DNA of 28,839 nucleotides from Giesbergeria sp. (GTDB lineage Bacteria > Pseudomonadota > Gammaproteobacteria > Burkholderiales > Burkholderiaceae_C): the NCBI GenBank assembly GCA_030690515.1, contig JAUYGP010000342.1, forward strand, positions 1 through 28,839, written 5' to 3'. The notes below the pieces were generated by a model. The model saw only the letters and a program-made list of their open reading frames with translations. It was not told the DNA's origin and ran no database searches. Positions within the stretch are counted from its first letter, which is position 1. The number at the start of each line of letters is the position of its first letter. This document shows, one piece after another, positions 7,272-15,283 of this stretch. The position numbers and the translations under genes are program-made.

Positions 7272-8921
7272 ATGGCAGCAAAAGACGTAGTTTTCGGCGG
7301 CGAAGCCCGCGCACGCATGGTCGAGGGTGTGAACATCCTGGCCAACGCGGTCAAGACCACCCTGGGCCCTAAAGGCCGCAACGTGGTGCTGGAGCGCTCG
7401 TACGGCGCCCCCACCGTGACCAAGGACGGTGTGTCCGTGGCCAAGGAAATCGAGCTGAAAGACAAGCTGCAGAACATGGGCGCGCAGATGGTCAAGGAAG
7501 TTGCTTCCAAGACCTCTGACATCGCTGGCGATGGCACCACCACGGCGACCGTGCTGGCCCAGGCCATCGTGCGCGAAGGCATGAAGTACGTGGCCGCCGG
7601 CATGAACCCGATGGATCTGAAGCGCGGTATCGACAAGGCTGTGACGGCCCTGGTCGCTGAGCTGAAGAAGGCCTCCAAGGCCACCACGACCTCCAAGGAA
7701 ATCGCCCAGGTCGGCTCCATTTCGGCCAACTCGGACGAAACCATTGGCAAGATCATTGCTGATGCGATGGACAAAGTCGGCAAAGAAGGCGTGATCACCG
7801 TTGAAGACGGCAAGTCGCTGGAGTCCGAACTCGAAGTTGTTGAAGGCATGCAGTTTGACCGCGGCTACCTGTCGCCCTACTTCATCAACAACCCCGAAAA
7901 GCAGGCTGCGATTCTGGACAACCCCTTCGTGCTGCTGTACGACAAGAAGATCAGCAACATCCGCGACCTGCTGCCCACGCTGGAGCAAGTCGCCAAGTCG
8001 GGCCGTCCGCTCTTGATCATCTCGGAAGACGTCGAAGGCGAAGCCCTGGCAACGCTGGTGGTCAACACCATCCGTGGCATCCTGAAGGTCGTCGCTGTCA
8101 AGGCTCCTGGCTTTGGCGACCGCCGCAAGGCCATGCTGGAAGACATCGCCATCCTGACGGGCGGCAAGGTCATCGCTGAAGAAGTCGGCCTGACACTGGA
8201 AAAAGTGACCCTGGCAGACCTGGGTTCGGCCAAGCGCATCGAAGTGGGCAAAGAAAACACCATCATCATCGATGGTGAAGGCCAGGCCGCTGACATCGAA
8301 GCCCGCGTCAAGCAGGTTCGTGTGCAGATCGAAGAAGCCACCAGCGATTACGACCGTGAAAAGCTGCAAGAGCGCGTGGCCAAGCTGGCTGGCGGTGTTG
8401 CCGTGATCAAGGTGGGCGCAGCCACCGAAGTCGAGATGAAGGAAAAGAAAGCCCGCGTGGAAGACGCCCTGCACGCTACCCGCGCTGCGGTGGAAGAAGG
8501 CATCGTGGCCGGTGGTGGCGTGGCACTGCTGCGCGCCAAGCAAGCGGCTGGCGAGATCAAGGGCGACAACGCTGACCAGGACGCCGGTATCAAGCTGGTG
8601 CTCAAGGCCATCGAGTCGCCCCTGCGCGAAATCGTGGCCAACGCCGGTGGCGAGCCTTCGGTGGTGGTTGCGGCCATCCTGGCTGGCAAGGGCAACTACG
8701 GCTTCAACGCCGCCAACGACACCTACGGCGACATGATCGAGATGGGCATTCTGGACCCAACGAAAGTGACGCGTACCGCATTGCAGAACGCCGCTTCGGT
8801 GTCCTCGCTGATGCTCACCACCGAATGCATGGTGGCCGAGGCTCCGAAGGAAGAAAGCGGCGCTGGCGGCGGCATGCCTGACATGGGTGGCATGGGCGGC
8901 ATGGGCGGCATGGGCATGTAA
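7272..8921 (+). CDS. groEL: Chaperonin GroEL
   Basis: A 549-residue 60-kDa chaperonin, the ATP-driven double-ring folding machine of the cytoplasm. It starts AAKDVVFGGEARARMVEGVN and contains the nucleotide-binding TTLGPKGRNV and GDGTTTATVLA blocks, the apical region, VAGGGVALLRA, and the flexible Gly-Met tail (GGMPDMGGMGGMGGMGM). The length is normal. GGAGCT lies just before the ATG at 7272. It is co-transcribed with groES and followed by a strong terminator at 8975-9008. It is the probable main chaperonin copy, since it sits with groES and both heat-shock control sites. Confidence 0.98.
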   Translation: MAAKDVVFGGEARARMVEGVNILANAVKTTLGPKGRNVVLERSYGAPTVTKDGVSVAKEIELKDKLQNMGAQMVKEVASKTSDIAGDGTTTATVLAQAIVREGMKYVAAGMNPMDLKRGIDKAVTALVAELKKASKATTTSKEIAQVGSISANSDETIGKIIADAMDKVGKEGVITVEDGKSLESELEVVEGMQFDRGYLSPYFINNPEKQAAILDNPFVLLYDKKISNIRDLLPTLEQVAKSGRPLLIISEDVEGEALATLVVNTIRGILKVVAVKAPGFGDRRKAMLEDIAILTGGKVIAEEVGLTLEKVTLADLGSAKRIEVGKENTIIIDGEGQAADIEARVKQVRVQIEEATSDYDREKLQERVAKLAGGVAVIKVGAATEVEMKEKKARVEDALHATRAAVEEGIVAGGGVALLRAKQAAGEIKGDNADQDAGIKLVLKAIESPLREIVANAGGEPSVVVAAILAGKGNYGFNAANDTYGDMIEMGILDPTKVTRTALQNAASVSSLMLTTECMVAEAPKEESGAGGGMPDMGGMGGMGGMGM

Positions 8922-8974
8922 TGCTCCCTGGGTAGGGCTGGCCCCTGCCACCGAGGCGCCCGCCTCACACTTAC

Positions 8975-9008
8975 AAAAGCCCGCAGGCCTTGTTGCCTGC
9001 GGGCTTTT
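8975..9008 (+). terminator. Rho-independent terminator of groESL
   Basis: AAAAGCCCGCAGGC (8975-8988), six-base loop CTTGTT, GCCTGCGGGCTTTT (8995-9008): a perfect 14-bp inverted repeat with a T run in the 3' arm. It lies 54 bases after the groEL stop. Confidence 0.93.
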
Positions 9009-9027
9009 GCGTTTCCACTACATTTTT

Positions 9028-9073
9028 GATAGCTTCTTGCGCTTTTTTCATGGGGGCGTTAGTGGCAATTTTT
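9028..9073 (+). repeat. Dispersed intergenic repeat, copy C
   Basis: It begins GATAGCTTCTTGCGCTTTTT and continues CATGGGGGCGTTAGTGGC then AATTTTT. The GATAGCT and TTGCGCTT blocks match copy E; the right half is diverged. It lies between the groEL terminator and the cytochrome operon. Confidence 0.6.
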
Positions 9074-9149
9074 CTTCATAGATCAGGCCATTGAAAGCCG
9101 CCCCTCCGCACTCGGGCGCTTCCTGGAACACGTTCTTAAGCCATTCTTC

Positions 9150-9602
9150 ATGTCCGCCTTGCACCATGGCGGCATGCACTCCCCACACCGTTTTCTCCCC
9201 GCTGCCCGGGCCGCGCTGCTGGCGCTGGCCAGCACCCTGTCCCTGGCGCACGCCGCCGACACCGCCGCCGCCCTGCAGATGCAGCGCTGGAGCGATGCCG
9301 CAGGCGCGCCCGCCAGCGCCGAGCGCGGGCGCGTGTTCTTCACCAGCCGCCACGGCGGCGAATGGTCGTGTGCCTCGTGCCATGGCAACCCGCCGACCAC
9401 GGCCATGCGCCACGCTTCCACCGGCAAGACGATTGCCCCATTCGCGCCCATGTTCAATCCCGAGCGCTTCACCGACACCGCCAAAGTGGACAAATGGTTC
9501 CGCCGCAACTGCAAGGACGTAGCAAGCCGCGAGTGCACGGCCGCCGAGAAGGCCGACATGCTGGCCTGGTTGCTTCAATTCCACCCCAAGGACAAGCCAT
9601 GA
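9150..9602 (+). CDS. SHP-like monoheme cytochrome c (DUF1924)
   Basis: A 150-residue periplasmic cytochrome resembling the sphaeroides heme protein. A Sec signal peptide ends near AHA (residue 36). The mature part has one c-type heme site, CASCH (C74, C77, H78), and the segment FRRNCKDVASREC. In Rhodobacter SHP an asparagine (Asn88) is the sixth heme ligand and is displaced on binding O2 or NO. N120 here (about mature residue 84) is in the right place, and C121/C129 could form the disulfide; this is by analogy. The start is uncertain: ATG 9150 or ATG 9174, neither with a good ribosome binding site. It overlaps the next gene by four bases (ATGA). Confidence 0.85.
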   Translation: MSALHHGGMHSPHRFLPAARAALLALASTLSLAHAADTAAALQMQRWSDAAGAPASAERGRVFFTSRHGGEWSCASCHGNPPTTAMRHASTGKTIAPFAPMFNPERFTDTAKVDKWFRRNCKDVASRECTAAEKADMLAWLLQFHPKDKP

Positions 9603-10078
9603 GCGCTTTCACCCCGCTACTGCGCCCTGCCACCGTCCTGCTGGCGCTGGCCAGCGCCGCGTCCGTGGCGCTCGCCGACAGCCGCTCCATGCCCGCCGAC
9701 AGCATGCTGCCGGCCTACCGCCAGGAATGCGCCGCCTGCCACATGGCCTACCCGCCGGGCATGCTGCCTGCCGCTTCGTGGAAGCGGATGCTGAGCGGGC
9801 TGGACTCGCACTACGGCAGCGACGCCTCGCTGGACCCGGCCCTGGTGCGCCAGATCGGCACTTGGCTGGAGGCGAACGCCAGCACCTACAAGCGCGTGCG
9901 CGAACAGCCCCCGCAAGACCGCATCACCCGCTCGGCCTGGTTCGAGCGCAAGCACCGCAAGCTGGACGCCGCCGTGTGGCAGCGCGCCTCTGTCGGCAGC
10001 CGCGCCAACTGCATGGCCTGCCACACGCACGCAGACCGGGGCGATTTTGACGACGACCGCGTCCGCATTCCGAAATAA
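9599..10078 (+). CDS. Diheme cytochrome c (DHC family)
   Basis: A 159-residue exported cytochrome with a signal peptide ending near ALA (residue 26) and two c-type heme sites, CAACH (44-48) and CMACH (138-142). The size, the QECAACHMAYPPGMLP segment and its place next to the SHP-like gene match the DHC family, the proposed electron donor to SHP in the periplasm. Its ATG (9599) overlaps the SHP stop codon, and cytochrome b begins eight bases after its stop, so the three are co-expressed. Expected flow is membrane cytochrome b to DHC to SHP; that route is established knowledge for the family, not shown here. Confidence 0.87.
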   Translation: MSAFTPLLRPATVLLALASAASVALADSRSMPADSMLPAYRQECAACHMAYPPGMLPAASWKRMLSGLDSHYGSDASLDPALVRQIGTWLEANASTYKRVREQPPQDRITRSAWFERKHRKLDAAVWQRASVGSRANCMACHTHADRGDFDDDRVRIPK

Positions 10079-10086
10079 ACCCTTCC

Positions 10087-10818
10087 ATGACGAGCAATAC
10101 CCTTTCCCCTACAGCCGCAACGCCTGCTCCAGCACCCAGCCGCCGCGTCGTGGACGCCACCACGCGCATGCTGCACTGGCTCATGGCGTTCACATTCACC
10201 ACCGCCTACCTCACGGCCGACGGCGAGCGCTGGCGGCTGGTGCACGTCACCTTGGGCTACACCTTGGCCGCCCTGGTGGTGGCACGCCTCCTGTGGGGCC
10301 TGGTCGGGCCACGCCCAGTGCGGATTTCGGTGCTATGGGGCAAATTGCGAGGCCTACCCAAATGGCTTAAAGACGTGGTGGCCGTGCGTTCGCCCCGCGC
10401 TCTGCAAGCCACCTGGAGGCCCGCGCAGCACCTGCTCATGGCGCTGGCCGTGGCACTGATCCTGGGCTTGGTGCTGCCGCTCACGCTCAGCGGCTACGCC
10501 GTGTGGGACGAATGGGGCGGTGAATGGCTGGAGGAGGTGCACGAATTTTTCGGCAATGCCTTGCTGGGAATGGTGCTGGTACACATCGGCCTGATTGCAT
10601 TGCTCAGCCGGCTGCGCCGCAAGAACCAGGCGCTGCCCATGCTGACCGGGCGGGTGCCCGGCGCGGGGCCGGATATCGCCAAGAACAACCACGGCTTTCT
10701 CGCCGCCCTGGTGCTGGCCTGCGTACTCGGCTTCTGGGCCTGGCAGTGGCAGGCGGCCCCCCAAGTACCGCCGCAAGACGCTGCATACTCCAGAGAGCAT
10801 CACCACGACGACGATTGA
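10087..10818 (+). CDS. Membrane cytochrome b (b561-type) of the SHP/DHC cluster
   Basis: A 243-residue integral membrane protein with about five hydrophobic segments (roughly residues 29-45, 52-75, 115-140, 150-178 and 197-217). Histidines in or beside them (the LHW, LVH, AQH, EVHEFFGN and VHIGL segments) are suitable for two b hemes. It belongs to the bacterial cytochrome b561 superfamily and most likely takes electrons from the quinol pool or the cytoplasmic side to the periplasmic DHC. It ends in a histidine/aspartate-rich tail (EHHHDDD), which might bind metal. A response regulator gene follows after eight bases. Confidence 0.85.
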   Translation: MTSNTLSPTAATPAPAPSRRVVDATTRMLHWLMAFTFTTAYLTADGERWRLVHVTLGYTLAALVVARLLWGLVGPRPVRISVLWGKLRGLPKWLKDVVAVRSPRALQATWRPAQHLLMALAVALILGLVLPLTLSGYAVWDEWGGEWLEEVHEFFGNALLGMVLVHIGLIALLSRLRRKNQALPMLTGRVPGAGPDIAKNNHGFLAALVLACVLGFWAWQWQAAPQVPPQDAAYSREHHHDDD

Positions 10819-10826
10819 AGCCCCCC

Positions 10827-11516
10827 ATGCGCATCCTGCTGGCCGAAGACGATGAACTGCTGGGCTCTGGCATTCGTGCCGGACTGGCGCAACACGGCTT
10901 TGCAGTGGACTGGGTGCGCGACGGCGTAGCCGCAGAGCGCGAACTGGCCACCGGTGCCTACCAGGCCTGCGTGCTTGACCTGGGCCTGCCGCGCCTGGAT
11001 GGCATGGACGTATTGCAGCAAGCTCGCGCACGACGCAATACCACGCCGGTGCTGGTGCTCACCGCCCGCGACGCGGTGCCCGCACGCATAGCCGGGCTGG
11101 ATGCGGGGGCCGACGACTACCTCATCAAACCCGTGGACCTGCACGAACTCGCCGCCCGCCTGCGTGCCCTGGTGCGCCGCGCCCACGGCCAGAGAGATAC
11201 GTTGCTGGTGGCAGGCCGTGTCACGCTCGACCCCGCCGCACACCGGGTACGGTACGACGGCCAGTCGATCGAACTCCCGGGCCGTGAATACGACCTCCTG
11301 CACGCCTTGATGCTGAATGCCGGACGCGTACTCTCGCGTGAGCAACTGGAGCAGCACCTGTACCAGTGGGGCAGCGAGATCAACAGCAACGCGGTGGAAG
11401 TACACATTTACCACCTGCGGCGCAAGCTGGGCGCTGCGCTGATCGAAACCGTGCGCGGCGTGGGCTACCGCATTTCCCGTTCCGACCTCAGCACACGCCC
11501 TGCAAATGATGGCTGA
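10827..11516 (+). CDS. OmpR-family response regulator (QseB-like)
   Basis: A 229-residue DNA-binding response regulator. The receiver domain (about 1-115) has the acidic pocket EDD (7-9), phosphoacceptor D51 in VLDLGLPRLDG, T79 and the conserved K101 in YLIKP. The C-terminal winged-helix domain (about 128-222) has LPGREYDLLHAL and NAVEVHIYHLRRKLG, typical of QseB/PmrA-type regulators. ATG 10827 fits the family start MRILLAEDD. It overlaps the kinase gene by 11 bases and follows the cytochrome genes closely, so it probably controls them or senses their redox state. Confidence 0.92.
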   Translation: MRILLAEDDELLGSGIRAGLAQHGFAVDWVRDGVAAERELATGAYQACVLDLGLPRLDGMDVLQQARARRNTTPVLVLTARDAVPARIAGLDAGADDYLIKPVDLHELAARLRALVRRAHGQRDTLLVAGRVTLDPAAHRVRYDGQSIELPGREYDLLHALMLNAGRVLSREQLEQHLYQWGSEINSNAVEVHIYHLRRKLGAALIETVRGVGYRISRSDLSTRPANDG

Positions 11517-12849
11517 CCGAACCCCGCGCTCGCTCCAAACCCGGCTTCTGCTCGCCGTGCTGGGCCTGGTATTGCTGGCCTGGGGCGCCGCTGCCTTTCT
11601 GACCTGGCACGAAGCAAAGGACGAAGTGGGCGACCTGCTGGACGCGCACCTGGCACAGACCGCCGCCCTCTTGCGCCTGCAGCCGCACGACACGCTGGAC
11701 GAAGAGCAGATCAACGAAGCCTCGGACCTCGACAAACACCAGCACCAGGTGGTGTTCCAGCTCTGGCACGAAGGCCAATTGCTGGCACGCTCGAAGAATG
11801 CCCCCGATATGCCACTGACCGACCGCACCCGGCGCGGTTTTGCCGACAGCCAGGTGGCGGGTCAAGCCTGGCGCGTGTTTGTTACGCCGGGACACGAACG
11901 CGATGTACGCATTCTTGTCGGCGAGCGGCAGTCGGCGCGCCAGAGCATTGTGCTGGCCAGCGTCACAGGCATGCTCAAACCCATGGCCTGGGCGCTGCCG
12001 CTGCTGGCGCTGGGCATCTGGTGGGTCGTGCGCGGCCTAGTGCGCCCGCTGCGCCGCCTGGGCAACGCCGTCGCAGCACGGCAGCCGCAGTCACTCGCAC
12101 CGCTGCCCACGGGCGGCGTACCGCCCGAAGTACTGCCGCTGGTGCAGGCGCTCAACACCCTGTTCGAACGCATGGCCGCGTTGCTGGCCGCCGAGCAACA
12201 GTTCACTGCGGACGCTGCGCACGAACTGCGCACCCCGATTGCAGGCATCCGCATGCAGGCCCAGGTGGCCCAGGGCGCCAGCGACAATGCAGAACGCCAG
12301 GCCGCACTGGCCGCCACAGTGCAGGGCTGCGATCGAGCGACCCGCCTGGTCGAGCAGCTCTTGCAACTGGCCCGACTCGATGCAGCGGCGGACCCAGCCC
12401 ACACCGCGCCCACGGATCTCGCCCACGTCACGCGCACCGTGGTGGCCGATCTCCAGTCCGTGGCTCAGGCACGCGGTCAACAGGTGGGGTTGGAAGCCAC
12501 CGGCACGGTGGCCATCCCTCTGGCCGAGCCGCTGGCGCAAGTGCTGCTGCGCAACCTCCTGGACAACGCGCTGCGCTACAGCCCGGACGGTGCACAGGTG
12601 CAGGTCCACATAACTTCCGCCAGCGCTGGCATCCCGGCCCGGCTGTGCGTGGAAGACGGCGGGCCGGGCCTCACGAATGGCGAGATGGCACGGCTGGGCG
12701 AGCGCTTTTTTCGGGTACTTGGCACGGGACAGAGCGGCAGCGGCCTGGGCTGGTCCATCGTGCGGCGCATCGCCCGCCTCCACAACCTGCGCTTGCAGGT
12801 GGACCGCAGCCCGGCGCTGGGTGGGCTGCGGGTGCAGGTCAGTTGGTAG
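11506..12849 (+). CDS. Sensor histidine kinase (QseC-like)
   Basis: A 447-residue inner-membrane sensor kinase. Membrane segments at about residues 12-33 and 156-174 flank a periplasmic sensor loop of ~120 residues. A HAMP-like linker (about 175-228) is followed by the H-box FTADAAHELRTP with phosphorylated H239, the N-box LLRNLLDNALRYS (N354) and the ATP lid motifs EDGGPGL (383-389) and GSGLGWSIV. The architecture matches QseC. It overlaps the response regulator and forms its cognate pair. The sensor loop is unusually Asp/His-rich (for example DLDKHQHQ near 75-81), but the signal is unknown. Repeat copy D follows. Confidence 0.92.
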   Translation: MMADRTPRSLQTRLLLAVLGLVLLAWGAAAFLTWHEAKDEVGDLLDAHLAQTAALLRLQPHDTLDEEQINEASDLDKHQHQVVFQLWHEGQLLARSKNAPDMPLTDRTRRGFADSQVAGQAWRVFVTPGHERDVRILVGERQSARQSIVLASVTGMLKPMAWALPLLALGIWWVVRGLVRPLRRLGNAVAARQPQSLAPLPTGGVPPEVLPLVQALNTLFERMAALLAAEQQFTADAAHELRTPIAGIRMQAQVAQGASDNAERQAALAATVQGCDRATRLVEQLLQLARLDAAADPAHTAPTDLAHVTRTVVADLQSVAQARGQQVGLEATGTVAIPLAEPLAQVLLRNLLDNALRYSPDGAQVQVHITSASAGIPARLCVEDGGPGLTNGEMARLGERFFRVLGTGQSGSGLGWSIVRRIARLHNLRLQVDRSPALGGLRVQVSW

Positions 12850-12868
12850 CGGCAATAAGCTATTATTC

Positions 12869-12911
12869 ATATAGCATCAAATGCTTTATGAATATGCGCT
12901 AGAGCCATTTT
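12869..12911 (+). repeat. Dispersed intergenic repeat, copy D
   Basis: ATATAGCATCAAATGCTTTA, then TGAATATGCGCTAGAGCC and ATTTT. The TAGC, TGCTTTA and GCGCTAGAGCC blocks align with copies A, B and E, more diverged on the left. It lies between the convergent kinase and AraC-type regulator genes. Confidence 0.55.
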
Positions 12912-12937
12912 CATACAGGCATCCAGACCGCCAGATT

Positions 12938-13981
12938 TCACACCCCGCGCTCAGGTACCGTCATTGCCCGGCGAACGGCCTTGCGGTACACCAGCGGCGT
13001 CTCGCCGGTCCAGCGCCGGAAGGCATTGATAAAGCAGGTTGGTTCCGCATAACCCAGATGGGCAGCAATGTTCTCAATGGACAACGCCCCGCCTGACAAC
13101 AAAGCCTCGGCCGCTGCACGCCGCACTTCGTCGCGCAATCGAAGAAACGTTGCGCCCTCCTCCAGCAGTCGACGCCGCAGGGTCCGTGGCGTCATGCACA
13201 GCGCGTCGGCCACTTCATCCATGCCGGGCATACCTGCACCCTTCCGGGTCAACAGGCGCTTTACTTTTGCGGCAAGACCGGCGCCTGACCGGTGGCGCTC
13301 CAGCAAGTCGGAGCACTGCGCCTGCGCGGCCGTGAAGGCCAGGGCATTGCCCTGCGACAAGGGCTCCATCAGCACCGACCTGTCCATGGTGGCCACGTTT
13401 GACGAAGCCCCAAATACCGGCTCGACGCCATAAAAAGAGGCATACACCTGTGCATCAACCGGCGCACGGCGCGTGAAACGCAGGCCTTGAAGGACAGGAC
13501 GCGACGAAAACAGGTCGCGCTGGATGGTCACCAGGGCGGCCGCATCGCGCTCGACGATGAAGGCCCGTACATCTTCCGGCAGACTGGACTCGTCCAGCGT
13601 GATGTGCGTCTCAGCACCTTGGTCTTCGACATGGAAGCGCGTGAACGCGAAGGTGAGCTGGAAATACCGAAGCGTCACATCCAGCGCACTGCGGGCATTC
13701 GGGCTGCTGACCATGGCAAAACCCAACGCACCGAACGCCGTGAAGTGGTAACGCTGTCCGGCCTGAATGCCAAGCCCCGGGGGGTGGCCCAGATGTTTGA
13801 GCAAATTGCGGATCAGGCGCAACTCCTGCCCGGCGGACACCAGCATGGTGGGGTCTGCCAGATCCTGCTCCTTGACGCCTGTTTCCGCCAGGCAGGCGTG
13901 CGCCGAGAGGCCGTGTTCGACACCCAACTCGGTCATCAACCGCATGCTGGTCACACTGCGTGTGAAATCCCATTCCACCAT
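12938..13981 (-). CDS. AraC-family transcriptional regulator
   Basis: A 347-residue regulator. The N-terminal ~200 residues resemble the arabinose-binding-type domain of OruR/ArgR-like AraC proteins (GLSAHACLAETGV near the start, then HFTAFGALGFAM). The C-terminal ~100 residues hold two helix-turn-helix motifs, including TLRRRLLEEGATFLRLRDEVR and IAAHLGYAEPTCFINAFRRW, and end with the family signature GETPLVYRK. It is divergent from the acyl-CoA dehydrogenase operon across a 171-base gap, the usual arrangement for a regulator controlling its neighbour. The effector is likely a substrate of that operon. Confidence 0.9.
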   Translation of the reverse strand: MVEWDFTRSVTSMRLMTELGVEHGLSAHACLAETGVKEQDLADPTMLVSAGQELRLIRNLLKHLGHPPGLGIQAGQRYHFTAFGALGFAMVSSPNARSALDVTLRYFQLTFAFTRFHVEDQGAETHITLDESSLPEDVRAFIVERDAAALVTIQRDLFSSRPVLQGLRFTRRAPVDAQVYASFYGVEPVFGASSNVATMDRSVLMEPLSQGNALAFTAAQAQCSDLLERHRSGAGLAAKVKRLLTRKGAGMPGMDEVADALCMTPRTLRRRLLEEGATFLRLRDEVRRAAAEALLSGGALSIENIAAHLGYAEPTCFINAFRRWTGETPLVYRKAVRRAMTVPERGV

Positions 13982-14152
13982 TCAGCACACCCCTGGGAAC
14001 TGGCTGTCCTTGAATATCGATTTTTTGTCTTCTGTGAATGTAGCACCGCTTCCTGTCCGTCCCTAACATCCGGCTTCAAAGATCCCATGGGCAAAGACCC
14101 GGGACGAACCGAGACACCCTGCCGCCGCGGGTCACATTGAGGACACCCACCG

Positions 14153-15283
14153 ATGCACCTGGATACCGAGGACTCGCAGCGCCTGCTGGAAGAGCTTGGC
14201 CGTTTTTCCCGTGAGCGCATCGCCCACCTGGCAGCACGGCCCCACCAGCCCATTGATGGGCGCCAGCTGGCCCTGCTCACGTCGGAAGCCCTGGATATGG
14301 GCATCTTGCCGCCATCGACGGCAGAGAGCGGATTTGGCCTCTGGGAACATTGCAATACAGCACCGGCCATGGCGTTCAATACGGGAGCGCTCCGGCACAT
14401 TGCCGGTGCCAGCCCGGGTGTGGCATTCACTTGGCACCGCCTGGCGCTGGCCCGGTGGGTGGCGGTCCAGCTGGGCCAGCCACTGGGGGCAGACGACCTG
14501 ACGGGTCTTCAGTTGGTACCGACCGGACACTATGGACTCGCTCGTGGCAGCCTGGCCCGGTGGCTCCAAGGCGGTGCGCTGGAGGCTGCGGACCAGGCCA
14601 TGCTGGCGGACTGGCTCGATCGACGCACCCACACCACCACGCTGTATGCCCCCGAAGACTGGAAGCTGCTGCTTTGGCCCGTATGGGCGGGCGAGCATGT
14701 CGCCTGGCAGCGCGTCGACCGGCCTACGCTGAACGTCCGCGCCGAGAAGGCGCAGCATGGCTTTGATGAACTGGCGGGCTTTTCTGTCGGTCTGATAGAG
14801 GAAGGCACGGCCATCGCAATGGCGCCAGAGACCTCGCGCATCCTGTTCGCGCACATGCTCAAGCTGGACATGCTGGGTTTGCTGGCGATTGGCGCTGGCG
14901 CACTGGACCATGGCCAGGCACTGGCCCGCGCTTACGCCGCAATCCGTCGCCAGGGCGGCAGCGCCATCGCAGCGCACCCGGCCGTGCAACACATGCTCAG
15001 CGACATCGAGATCGCACGGCACCGCATCGACATGGCACTGGCTGCATTGGCGCAGCCGGTCGATACGCTCGATACCGGTGCCGTAGCAGCAGCACGGGCC
15101 AACATAGCCCCTGCGCTTTGCCATGCGGCCAACCAGGTGATGCAGGTACATGGCGGTATCGGCTACATGCGTGACGCAGGCCCGGAGAAACTGGTCCGCG
15201 ACCAGAACATGCTCAAGCTGGCTTCGGGTGGCACACGCGACCTGCACGCCTTCCTGGCGGGCTGGACAGGAGCCTGCGCATGA
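14153..15283 (+). CDS. Acyl-CoA dehydrogenase-like protein, probable non-catalytic subunit
   Basis: A 376-residue flavoprotein-like member of the acyl-CoA dehydrogenase superfamily. The C-terminal domain has HAANQVMQVHGGIGYMRDAG (about 321-340). Where many members carry the catalytic glutamate in an EGT motif, this protein reads ASGGTRDLH (residues 357-365), glycine in place of glutamate. It overlaps the following acyl-CoA dehydrogenase gene by four bases (ATGA). Paired dehydrogenases with one degenerate subunit are known as heterotetramers in actinobacterial steroid side-chain degradation, so a heteromeric enzyme is a reasonable inference. Some family members use a base elsewhere, so inactivity is not certain. 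GAGG precedes ATG 14153. Confidence 0.8.
   Translation: MHLDTEDSQRLLEELGRFSRERIAHLAARPHQPIDGRQLALLTSEALDMGILPPSTAESGFGLWEHCNTAPAMAFNTGALRHIAGASPGVAFTWHRLALARWVAVQLGQPLGADDLTGLQLVPTGHYGLARGSLARWLQGGALEAADQAMLADWLDRRTHTTTLYAPEDWKLLLWPVWAGEHVAWQRVDRPTLNVRAEKAQHGFDELAGFSVGLIEEGTAIAMAPETSRILFAHMLKLDMLGLLAIGAGALDHGQALARAYAAIRRQGGSAIAAHPAVQHMLSDIEIARHRIDMALAALAQPVDTLDTGAVAAARANIAPALCHAANQVMQVHGGIGYMRDAGPEKLVRDQNMLKLASGGTRDLHAFLAGWTGACA

Noticed and set aside
6831..8951. A 706-codon open frame on the minus strand across groES-groEL
   Set aside because: It is the mirror of strongly conserved groESL codons; composition is His/Gly/Val-rich with no recognisable domain. Long antisense frames are common in GC-rich genes.
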